Source: Psychrobacillus faecigallinarum
GTDB taxonomy: Bacteria > Bacillota > Bacilli > Bacillales_A > Planococcaceae
Direction of reading: 5' to 3'
NCBI RefSeq assembly: GCF_014836595.1
Contig: NZ_JACSQO010000007.1
Coordinates: 140,731 to 204,730 of the forward strand
Length of the DNA: 64,000 nt
In this document: positions 52,386-58,875 of the stretch, in pieces
Numbering within the stretch: the stretch's first letter is position 1
How the letters are laid out: the number at the start of each line of letters is the position of its first letter
Translations under genes and position numbers: made by a program
Notes under the pieces: model-generated
What the model was told of the DNA's origin: nothing
Database searches by the model: none
The model's input: the letters and a program-made list of their open reading frames with translations, nothing else

Positions 52386-52974
52386 TGATAAAGAAATTTT
52401 AGAAATAGAAAAAAAGGTAAATAAATTTAAATTTGAGTATAACGAAAAACGTGAGAGTGGAGATTATTCGCAAGCGTACCTTTCAACTTTAAAAAGAAAA
52501 ATGGAAGATGAGTTAAAAAGCGACTTAAAAAAATTCTATGATACTAGTCAAAGTTCAATTGAAAGAGAATTAGGTGAAATAAAAGAAAAATATTTAAAAG
52601 AACAGGAAACTTTAAAACCTGATCCTATAAATCTGTTACTTCGTCGCCAAGAATTACAAATGGAAATGGAACTAGCTGACGAACGAGAAATAAAAGAAAA
52701 GTTGAATGAGTACAAAAAGACAGCAAAAGGCGATAAGCTAGAACTTGATTTTTTACGTGTGGAAATGCGTAAAAGAAAAATGGAAAGAGAAGAGATTGAA
52801 CTTAAAGCGTATATGAATGAATATGATGCAGGCGAAGAATGGAGACAGCTTCCAGAGTACAAAGAAAAAGAAGAAAAATACGCACTGATTAGCCAGGTTA
52901 AAAGAAGTGGTATGCTTTTCATTGGCAATGAGGATGAACGAAGAACTGTCGGGTTGGATGTAAGCGGATATTAA
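52378..52974 (+). CDS. coiled-coil protein, scaffold-like
   Basis: A 198-residue, highly charged protein predicted almost wholly helical (many Lys/Glu heptads, for example LKRKMEDELKSDLKKF and LELDFLRVEMRKRKMER). Such composition is found in phage scaffolding proteins and in structural accessory proteins, but I see no diagnostic motif. It is the last gene of the coupled rightward block, before a weak terminator. Confidence 0.65.
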   Translation: MFNDKEILEIEKKVNKFKFEYNEKRESGDYSQAYLSTLKRKMEDELKSDLKKFYDTSQSSIERELGEIKEKYLKEQETLKPDPINLLLRRQELQMEMELADEREIKEKLNEYKKTAKGDKLELDFLRVEMRKRKMEREEIELKAYMNEYDAGEEWRQLPEYKEKEEKYALISQVKRSGMLFIGNEDERRTVGLDVSGY

Positions 52975-52980
52975 AAAAAA

Positions 52981-53004
52981 GAGGTGGGCATAAGCTCACC
53001 TTTC
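52981..53004 (+). terminator. weak terminator after the tape-measure block
   Basis: GAGGTGGGC/GCTCACCTTTC imperfect stem with a four-base loop. The T run after it is poor. Confidence 0.45.
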
Positions 53005-53053
53005 TTTGTAAAGAATAAAGATTAATTGATGAATAACTAGAAGGAAGAGAACA

Positions 53054-53179
53054 ATGAAAAATATGCCAAGCATTGAAACACAACACGAAATGGTTAGATT
53101 TTTAATGAAATCTGTTATTCCTAGAATGATTAAAGAAAAACGTTTAAAAGATAAGCAGCGAGAAGATAATCAAAAATGA
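53054..53179 (+). CDS. 41-residue basic helical protein
   Basis: AAGGAAGA lies five bases before ATG 53,054. The product (MKNMPSIETQHEMVRFLMKS followed by a Lys/Arg-rich tail) is one amphipathic helix with no membrane segment. It ends two bases before the end of the convergent 53,182 gene. Possibly a small DNA- or RNA-binding protein of the element. Function unknown. Confidence 0.5.
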   Translation: MKNMPSIETQHEMVRFLMKSVIPRMIKEKRLKDKQREDNQK

Positions 53180-53181
53180 TT

Positions 53182-53616
53182 TTAATTCAAGTGAATCACT
53201 TGATCCTGGGAGAAAGACAAGTTACTGATTATTAGTTTCGCGTTGTCTTCATCCAGTGCTGAAGCCGGCATTTTAAAATCAACTTTTATCGTTGTACTCA
53301 TATTAGGATTTATATCGAAATCCTTTGGTAATGAGAGTTCCGATTTATAAGTATTTCCTCCGCTTTCAATCCTAAAAGTATGATAAACGCTCAGTGATTC
53401 ATTTGAAGTGTTTTCAATCAAAATATTAAATGTTTGTTTATTATCAGTGATTTCTAAGCTGTCTATGGTTACGTTAGAATCATTAAGTACAGCAGTTTCA
53501 TATGAAGTTTGAGTAGATTTTGCATCCAATATAACAAAAACAATGATTCCAAAAACAATAACAACCGAAAGGGCAATTGCTATTAAAACTTCCTTATTTT
53601 TCAGTTTTTCTTTCAA
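53182..53616 (-). CDS. membrane-anchored protein with an extracytoplasmic beta domain
   Basis: A product of 144 residues. One helix near the N-terminus (VLIAIALSVVIVFGIIVFVI) is followed by a beta-rich domain with DUF4352-like features (FNILIENTSNESLSVYHTF). TTG 53,616 is chosen as start because GGAG lies eight bases upstream; the ATG at 53,634 has no site. The protein is read in the same direction as the FtsK block and may be a surface or transfer accessory factor. Confidence 0.65.
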   Translation of the reverse strand: MKEKLKNKEVLIAIALSVVIVFGIIVFVILDAKSTQTSYETAVLNDSNVTIDSLEITDNKQTFNILIENTSNESLSVYHTFRIESGGNTYKSELSLPKDFDINPNMSTTIKVDFKMPASALDEDNAKLIISNLSFSQDQVIHLN

Positions 53617-53934
53617 GTTAAGTGCTCCATCCATTTTTTATTTAAATTTGGGTAAAAAAATAGAACACTAGAACAAATCAAAAGACCGCAGACTTTGACT
53701 TGGTATAATGTCCTTTATCAAATAATCTTCCCCCTGAGGAATATCATCGAACGTTAGCACATTAATCATACCACAATTTTCTATTTTTTACAATAATTAT
53801 AACCTTATAAAAGACCTTTATTTACACCTACTTTCCTCTAGTTTTTTTGACAGTTGAAAATCCTGTCTGTAGAGCAATAAAGTCACGGTTACAAAATTTA
53901 AAAATGCTAAAAGCCGAAAAGCGTTGATACTACT

Positions 53935-54021
53935 CACTGTCTGTAAACAAAAAACAGTGATTGAAAGCAGTGTTTGACAGCAGTGCAATGCACTGGTCTC
54001 GTACACTGGTCTCATACACTG
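53935..54021. repeat. CACTG/CAGTG cluster in a 413-base spacer
   Basis: Seven CACTG or CAGTG pentamers in 87 bases (53,935, 53,955, 53,968, 53,981, 53,991, 54,004, 54,017). The last three are joined by the 8-base linkers GGTCTCGTA-like and GGTCTCATA-like, giving a 13-base tandem. On the minus strand the outer copies can pair and run into CACTGTTTTTT, so part of it may terminate the 54,048 gene. The rest of 53,635-54,047 has no convincing gene. Confidence 0.6.
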
Positions 54022-54047
54022 TTTTTTTAATCTCTATATTTTTCATT

Positions 54048-54584
54048 TTAAACGGCTTTACCAAGGCTTCGGAGTATATCTAAAAATAACGGAGACATCT
54101 GTATGATGACATAACCTAATCCTGCATTGAAGATAGTTTGCCATGCTTTTTCAGAATTGCCTAGCATGAAAAAGAAGGCGCCACCTAACATGATTACGCT
54201 CGCTATTGGAAAACTGATTGCTACCATGATTTGGACTAATGGATCCAATATATTAGCGAGCATATCTAACGAGGCATCTGCAACGAATCCTGTAGGAATG
54301 ATTTCTGGCGAAGCTGTTATATTTAGTGGAAGTGTGGAGCTTTGCGCAAGTATATTAACGGGTTCTACTACTGGTGAAATAACTGGTGCGGATGTGGGGA
54401 TTATATTTGCGGTATTTGCTTCAGACATACGGTTTAAGATTAGTCCTATACTTGCAGCCGCTGGTATAACTGCAGCTACCATTACGGTCTTTTTCGTTGC
54501 ATAAGCATCTCCTGGCACTCGATGACTAAAATCAGTGTACTCAGATTCAGGAACTACCTCGATTTTTTGATTGCGTTTAAACAC
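54048..54584 (-). CDS. small membrane protein with two C-terminal helices, pilin/VirB2-like topology
   Basis: A 178-residue protein with a first helix (about residues 32-49), a long Pro/Thr/Ser linker, then two helices (IMVAISFPIASVIMLGGAFF and the stretch IFNAGLGYVIIQMSPLFLDI) separated by the polar turn GNSEKAWQ. That hairpin is like TrbC/VirB2 pilin-like proteins and other small T4SS components. The GTG start has GGAGG seven bases upstream. It follows the replication-relaxation and FtsK genes, so a role in DNA transfer through the envelope is plausible but inferred. Confidence 0.65.
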   Translation of the reverse strand: MFKRNQKIEVVPESEYTDFSHRVPGDAYATKKTVMVAAVIPAAASIGLILNRMSEANTANIIPTSAPVISPVVEPVNILAQSSTLPLNITASPEIIPTGFVADASLDMLANILDPLVQIMVAISFPIASVIMLGGAFFFMLGNSEKAWQTIFNAGLGYVIIQMSPLFLDILRSLGKAV

Positions 54585-54598
54585 TCATTTTCCTCCTT

Positions 54599-55201
54599 TT
54601 ATTTGATTTCATTAATCGTATAGACTTTTACACTAGGCAACTCTTTACACGCTTCTATGAGCTGATTTCGCCTTAATTCTGATGTGGTAAGCCATATAAC
54701 AGTAGGGAAATGCTTTAATTTTTCAGCTAACAGGCCATTTCTGTACAATTCTATATAACGTGCGATTTTTGTGCGGTTTTCTGACATCGGTTGAGTGTGA
54801 TCCACTTCTAAAAAGTGATATCTAAAGTTTTTCATGAATAAAGAATCACAAATGATTGTTGCTTTGCTGTCCGAGACTTTAACTTCGTTCCGCCAATCAG
54901 AAGGACAACCGTAAAACAGCCAAAATTCATTCCTCATAATCGTGTGTTCAACATGGCCACTTTTCTTACGTACTTTCTTGCAATCTACATAGGCCCTACC
55001 AGTAGCGTTTAAATAGTAAATAAAATGGTGTCCATTTCGTACATGCGATAGATAGTCAGTTAAAGCAGTGATAACCCTATTCGTATTGCGTTTAGTCCCT
55101 AATTTGAAGTAACGGCTCAATTGATCGCGTGTCATGAAATCAAACTTCTTCAATAATAATAGAATCGATTCCTCGCGACTGTTCAATTTCCGCTTTTTCA
55201 A
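54599..55201 (-). CDS. replication-relaxation family protein
   Basis: A 200-residue protein. The N-terminal winged helix (SREESILLLLKKFDFMTRDQ) and the following restriction-endonuclease-like region (YHFLEVDHTQPM) are characteristic of the family annotated as replication-relaxation proteins, found beside FtsK-like genes on Gram-positive plasmids and elements. TTG 55,201 follows GGAGG by nine bases. It overlaps the end of the FtsK-like gene by 62 bases. It may be a DNA-processing partner that recognises the transfer origin. Confidence 0.75.
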   Translation of the reverse strand: MKKRKLNSREESILLLLKKFDFMTRDQLSRYFKLGTKRNTNRVITALTDYLSHVRNGHHFIYYLNATGRAYVDCKKVRKKSGHVEHTIMRNEFWLFYGCPSDWRNEVKVSDSKATIICDSLFMKNFRYHFLEVDHTQPMSENRTKIARYIELYRNGLLAEKLKHFPTVIWLTTSELRRNQLIEACKELPSVKVYTINEIK

Positions 55202-56444
55202 GAACTATTTCCTCCTTTTTCTCGACGATATAAGGAGATATAGCTTTTTGTATGATTTCTGAAGTAATTAGAGGGGTTTGTAGTATTTCTTTCTTATCTG
55301 CTGTTTGGTAGATAGCCCTACCTTTTATTTGTGGAAGTAACTCTGCGCCGGCTTCGTCTAATACAACTCTGGAAGCCACAGACGACTGTACACGAAACGA
55401 TAGTTTAGCATCGCTATTCTGCTTGCATTGTCGAGGAATCACATCACCAGTAGGGTATTGGGTGGCCAAAATCTGTCTGAAGCCTAAACCCCTACCTAAT
55501 CGGCTTATTTGACTCATTAGCTTCTGACATTCTTCTTTTAACTTTTTATCTGGAGCACCGACCGCTTCTGAAGGGTTTAACTCCCCGACTTCATCAATAA
55601 TCACGAAATAACGCTCTTTTATACCAGCTTCTTGGACATTCTTTTTTCCAAGTGTTTTAAGACGCGTCTGAATGACTCTCATTTGGTCGTAAGCCATTTG
55701 TAACGTAGTTAAAGCGTCTACAGGCTCGTATGCGATGCTTAATGTCTGTTTAATGGATTCATAGTCACATAACTCTACACCGCCCTTTAAGTCGATTAAA
55801 TAGAACTTAACGTTATCCGGTTGTGTCTCTATTAAGCTTGTAATCAGTAAATTGATAAATGTAGATTTTCCATACCCTGACGATCCACCAGTTAAGAGGT
55901 GTGGTATTTGTTCAAAGTCGTGGTATCTGAAAGTATTTTTATCACGTGTAATTCCCACAGGAACACTCCAATTGAAACCGGTATGAAACGGTACTTGTAA
56001 CGGTAACGGCTCGTTATACACGCGTATTTTAAGCAATCCATCGAATACTATTTCAATTTCTTTCCGTTCGGTTAGCTTGTTGGTCCATATTCCTTTTAGA
56101 TTGTCGATAATGTTGGCATCAAGCTGCAACGATTTTAAATCAGCAAAGGTAATCCGCTGGCGCCGATTATTTAAACCGTCCTCTAATACACGATGTTTAG
56201 CCAGGTAGTCATCATAACTACGTCCTAATGGAATCCGATAGGAATATTCCATCCCCCAACCATACTGCTTTTTGCGTATCAACTGAGTAGTCAAAGTGTC
56301 CTTACCATCTTTCACATTTAAACCAGATAAGGAAATGATTCTTTGGATTTTCCCACTGTCATTTGTTGCTATGCCATTCTTTTTAATAGCTGCTTTAATT
56401 GCTATCCCGCCCATAATTGAAGTAGTTAAAATTTCAAAAATCAT
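55140..56444 (-). CDS. FtsK/SpoIIIE-family DNA translocase (coupling-protein-like)
   Basis: A 434-residue ATPase. A short hydrophobic N-terminus is followed by a basic region and the motor domain: Walker A GGSSGYGKST (about residue 191) and Walker B YFVIIDEVGEL (about 270). LGRGLGFRQILATQYPTGDV is the FtsK motif behind it. The length and single motor fit the TcpA/TraB-like DNA pumps of Gram-positive plasmids and ICEs. It lacks the four-helix anchor of chromosomal FtsK. It is the only energy-providing transfer protein that I can see in the element. Confidence 0.9.
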   Translation of the reverse strand: MIFEILTTSIMGGIAIKAAIKKNGIATNDSGKIQRIISLSGLNVKDGKDTLTTQLIRKKQYGWGMEYSYRIPLGRSYDDYLAKHRVLEDGLNNRRQRITFADLKSLQLDANIIDNLKGIWTNKLTERKEIEIVFDGLLKIRVYNEPLPLQVPFHTGFNWSVPVGITRDKNTFRYHDFEQIPHLLTGGSSGYGKSTFINLLITSLIETQPDNVKFYLIDLKGGVELCDYESIKQTLSIAYEPVDALTTLQMAYDQMRVIQTRLKTLGKKNVQEAGIKERYFVIIDEVGELNPSEAVGAPDKKLKEECQKLMSQISRLGRGLGFRQILATQYPTGDVIPRQCKQNSDAKLSFRVQSSVASRVVLDEAGAELLPQIKGRAIYQTADKKEILQTPLITSEIIQKAISPYIVEKKEEIVLEKAEIEQSRGIDSIIIEEV

Positions 56445-56626
56445 TGGACGGCACCGCCTTTAACCTCAAAACGCCACAGGGTTCTATTTAGTATAAATAG
56501 TTGTGGTAAGTGGGAAGGTTTTAAATTGCAAGTAAACCTTTGATACGTAAGGAAAAAGAAACGTCCCACTTGATGTCTTAGGTGAGACTTTAAATGGGAC
56601 GTTAAATGGGTAGTTAATAAACTCAA
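56441..56626 (-). CDS. small frame upstream of the FtsK-like gene, doubtful
   Basis: A 61-codon frame from TTG 56,626 with GGAGG seven bases upstream, ending in a four-base overlap with the FtsK-like gene, which is good evidence for translational coupling. The N-terminal coding region is a 12-base tandem repeat (CATTTAACGTCC, CATTTAAAGTCT, CACCTAAGACAT), giving HLTSHLKSHLRH. A second frame of 48 codons starts at ATG 56,640 behind the same site but at three bases. One of the two, or a leader, is real. Function unknown. Confidence 0.4.
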   Translation of the reverse strand: MSLLTTHLTSHLKSHLRHQVGRFFFLTYQRFTCNLKPSHLPQLFILNRTLWRFEVKGGAVQ

Positions 56627-56641
56627 TCATTTTCCTCCCTT

Positions 56642-56857
56642 TTAGATTTTTTCTCCATCATTCAAAAAGAAAAATCCTTCATACTTCACATCCAAAACTT
56701 CTGCAATTTTTCGTAGATCTTGCTCAGTAAAATTATCATTTTTAATTTTTACACTAAGGTTTTGTCTCGATTGCCCAAGTTTTTCAGCAAGACTTTTTAT
56801 AGACATCTCCTTCCTGCCTAATAAAATTTTAAGTTTTTCGCCCATAGTAAGTGTCAT
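56642..56857 (-). CDS. Cro/C1-type HTH regulator
   Basis: A 71-residue HTH protein (MSIKSLAEKLGQSRQNLSVK is the helix-turn-helix). AAGGA precedes the ATG. It is leftmost in regulation: transcribed towards the FtsK block and divergent from the right-end cargo genes, with an array of TTGAC/GTCAA half-sites in between. It probably represses its own operon and perhaps the divergent small genes. Confidence 0.8.
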   Translation of the reverse strand: MTLTMGEKLKILLGRKEMSIKSLAEKLGQSRQNLSVKIKNDNFTEQDLRKIAEVLDVKYEGFFFLNDGEKI

Positions 56858-56897
56858 TTAAATCAATCCTTTCTATGGACAGTATACATAAAATATA

Positions 56898-56986
56898 TTG
56901 ACGAATGCAAATAAATTTATTTACAAGTCAATTAATTAGTTGACACACATTAGGTTATGTATTAAAGTGTCAATATAGAACTTGAC
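56898..56986. promoter_or_regulatory. TTGAC/GTCAA operator array with 42-base period
   Basis: TTGAC at 56,898, 56,940 and 56,982 (42 apart each) and GTCAA at 56,927 and 56,969 (42 apart), so two dyads TTGAC-N24-GTCAA of 34 bases in register. The second dyad extends to TTGACAC/GTGTCAA. A rightward promoter TTGACA-N17-TAAAGT overlaps it (56,940-56,968), and a leftward TATACT lies at 56,881-56,886. It is the presumed binding region of the adjacent HTH regulator. Confidence 0.65.
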
Positions 56987-56999
56987 AGGGAGGAAAAAA

Positions 57000-57122
57000 A
57001 TGAAAAAAATAAATCATTATTTTTTCGGTGAAGAACTTGTCCACTGGTCAGATGCATGTTGGTTTTATGGAATACAAGCCCTATGTATAGCGATAACAAC
57101 GATATTGATGTTTAGGAATTAA
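57000..57122 (+). CDS. 40-residue membrane micro-protein
   Basis: ATG at 57,000 with GGGAGG seven bases upstream and a matched promoter at 56,940-56,968. The product begins MKKINHYFFGEELVHWSD and ends in a helix (CWFYGIQALCIAITTILMF). It is the first rightward gene at the right end of the element. No homologue is recognised. Confidence 0.55.
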   Translation: MKKINHYFFGEELVHWSDACWFYGIQALCIAITTILMFRN

Positions 57123-57147
57123 TGGAAAAAGAGGAGGAAGTGGAAAA

Positions 57148-57444
57148 ATGGATAACGAAATAAAAGTTAACTCAGAATTATTAATGGAAAGTGTTTTGGA
57201 CTTAGATATGAATATAGGGAGTATTACATGTATGGTTGAAAATTTAGAAGGAATGTATGCGTTGTTAAGTGATTTAAACGAGGGTATGACTACAATTCAT
57301 TCACCTTATGCAGAAGGTTTCCAAATACGAATACAAGCAATCTTAAATCTACTTTCTTATTCATATAAAGACTTGGATAAAACAGTAGATGCAATGTCAA
57401 AAAATTATAATACTCTTCATCAATTGATCATTAAAGAAAAATAA
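57148..57444 (+). CDS. hypothetical protein of the right-end module
   Basis: A 98-residue acidic helical protein with no motif known to me. GGAGGAAG is upstream of the ATG. It lies 25 bases after the micro-protein gene and 124 bases before the alarmone synthetase. It could be co-transcribed with the synthetase and might modulate it, for example as an antitoxin, but nothing in the sequence proves that. Confidence 0.65.
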   Translation: MDNEIKVNSELLMESVLDLDMNIGSITCMVENLEGMYALLSDLNEGMTTIHSPYAEGFQIRIQAILNLLSYSYKDLDKTVDAMSKNYNTLHQLIIKEK

Positions 57445-57568
57445 AAGAATGATATTTATAGATGTAGTGTAATTGCTGCATCTTTTTTCATCGTTATTAC
57501 ATTACAATTCTTCGAAGATGGCCGATATAAATAATAACAATTAGGAGTGTTAATTTGGAGGGGTAACT

Positions 57569-58549
57569 TTGAAGGAAGAAAAAAGTGTTTTAACTGAATA
57601 TGAGTCTTTAATACCTAAATATAAAAAATTAGGAATAAACTTAAAGCAAGCCATTGAGATGCTTTTAGTTGAAAAAAATATTCAATTTTTAAAAGTATAT
57701 TATAGAATCAAGGGATCAAACTCGTTTTCAGAAAAAATTACAAGAAAAAATTTTACTAAACCTTTTGAAGAGATTGAGGATATTTGTGGGATTAGAATAA
57801 TTTGTTATTATCAAAGTGATATTGATAAAATTTGTGAAATAATAAGACGTGAGTTTGAAGTGTTGTCTTCTCAAGACAAGGAAGAATTGCTAAATGCAGA
57901 TCAATTTGGATATAGATCTCATCACTTTATAGTAAAAATAAAGCAAGAATGGTTGGCTACACCTCATTACAGAGGACTTTCTGACTTAAAAGCAGAAATA
58001 CAAATTAGAACGAACTTAATGCACACTTGGGCTGAAATTGAGCATGAACTAGGGTATAAAAAAGAAGAAGATATTCCATTGGAATTTAGAAGGAAATTCT
58101 CTAGATTAAGTGCCAAATTAGAAGAAGCTGATGAACAATTTGAGGAATTAAAGCATAAAATTACCGAATATAGGGAGCAAAACCCGAAGAACTTCTCCTC
58201 CGAATATAGTGATGAAATAAATATAGATATTTTACTTACATTTTTAGATGAGTATTTTCCAGACAGGGCAAAAGGTAAAAGGGATGCAAGTATCCTTTTA
58301 TCAGAGCTAAACAAGTACAATATTAGCATTCCTAAACTAATTGAATACTACGATAAGTGCAAAGAAATATTACCCGAGTTAGAAAAAGCAGAAAATGAAT
58401 TATTTGACTCTTCATTTAGATGGGCACAATCCGGGATAGTAAGAGCAATTCTAGCTCTAACGGTAGATGACTATTTAAAAGAAATGGAAATGCCAGAGAA
58501 TCTTTACGATTTAAATATGACTTTTAAAAGCAAAATAATAACTGAATAA
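57569..58549 (+). CDS. RelA/SpoT-type alarmone synthetase domain protein, element cargo
   Basis: A 326-residue protein. The synthetase motifs are all there: RIKGSNS (46-52), DICGIRI (71-77), GYRSHH (114-119), EIQIRT (143-148) and HTWAEIEHELGYK (152-164). No hydrolase (HD) domain precedes them and no TGS or ACT domain follows. The helical C-terminal 120 residues (from about 205) match no domain I know. It may make (p)ppGpp or pyrophosphorylate tRNA like the toxSAS toxins. TTG start with GGAGGGG. As a right-end cargo gene it could act in phage defence or stabilise the element. Confidence 0.85.
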   Translation: MKEEKSVLTEYESLIPKYKKLGINLKQAIEMLLVEKNIQFLKVYYRIKGSNSFSEKITRKNFTKPFEEIEDICGIRIICYYQSDIDKICEIIRREFEVLSSQDKEELLNADQFGYRSHHFIVKIKQEWLATPHYRGLSDLKAEIQIRTNLMHTWAEIEHELGYKKEEDIPLEFRRKFSRLSAKLEEADEQFEELKHKITEYREQNPKNFSSEYSDEINIDILLTFLDEYFPDRAKGKRDASILLSELNKYNISIPKLIEYYDKCKEILPELEKAENELFDSSFRWAQSGIVRAILALTVDDYLKEMEMPENLYDLNMTFKSKIITE

Positions 58550-58598
58550 AAAATACTTAATATTAGTTACCCCTTTTCTTATACGATACTTCTAAAGA

Positions 58599-58617
58599 GA
58601 CCACCATTTGAGTGGTC
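58599..58617 (+). terminator. Rho-independent terminator after the alarmone synthetase
   Basis: GACCAC/GTGGTC with a seven-base loop, followed by TTTTATTATTTTG. Confidence 0.75.
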
Positions 58618-58671
58618 TTTTATTATTTTGTTATTTTTTTACATTCATTTAATGCTGTACTTTTATAATAT

Positions 58672-58686
58672 AATTGCCCTTGCCCG
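58672..58686 (-). repeat. CGGGCAAGGGCAATT motif near attR
   Basis: Exact 15-base match, inverted, to 43,896-43,910. It lies just inside the right arm-type repeats. Confidence 0.7.
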
Positions 58687-58691
58687 ATTAT

Positions 58692-58711
58692 TGAATACCA
58701 TTTGAATACCA
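58692..58711 (+). repeat. paired TGAATACCA arm-type sites, right end
   Basis: TGAATACCA at 58,692-58,700 and 58,703-58,711, 95 bases from the attR core and in the same orientation as the left pair. Confidence 0.65.
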
Positions 58712-58806
58712 AACGCTTTAAAAACATTGAACCATATTTTATTTTACTTAATGAAATTCCCTTGTTTTACGCTGTTTTGAGGCTTATTTATAAACATTTT
58801 AAACCG

Positions 58807-58831
58807 TCTAAATAGTTGCATATATTAGTCA
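58807..58831. repeat. attR core
   Basis: The right copy of the 25-base direct repeat, 44 bases before the mtnU start. A chromosomal TATAAT at 58,837-58,842 with TTGCAT inside the core (58,816-58,821) could form a weak promoter for mtnU. Confidence 0.9.
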
Positions 58832-58875
58832 AATCTTATAATCTTTTTAGTATTATGTCTATAGGTGGTGGCGAA

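Larger units (their letters stand above)
42559..58831. mobile_element. 16.2-kb integrative element flanked by a 25-bp direct repeat
   Basis: Boundaries are a perfect 25-base repeat (42,559-42,583 and 58,807-58,831; TCTAAATAG ... TTAGTCA). The tyrosine integrase gene lies 126 bases inside the left end. Paired TGAATACCA repeats occur about 100 bases inside each end. Gene modules in order: int, repressor, Xis-like, PrimPol-helicase with iterons, resolvase, tape-measure block, FtsK/replication-relaxation/membrane protein block read leftwards, second repressor, alarmone synthetase. Excision would rejoin mtnE and mtnU with an 85-base spacer. It resembles an ICE or mobilizable element, but relaxase, VirB4, capsid and terminase genes are not visible. 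Confidence 0.9.

Noticed and set aside
54127..54504. 125-codon plus-strand frame opposite the pilin-like gene
   Set aside because: The minus-strand frame has a GGAGG site at seven bases, sensible membrane topology and operon context; the plus frame has none of these.
42559..58831. Complete prophage
   Set aside because: Despite int, repressor, Xis-like, PrimPol and tape-measure-like genes, I find no terminase, portal, major capsid, holin or lysin gene within the boundaries.
58816..58875. Extended N-terminus of mtnU from the TTG/ATG codons upstream
   Set aside because: The extension translates the att core sequence; conserved nitrilase sequence begins at MKIACVQLD and a ribosome site precedes that ATG.
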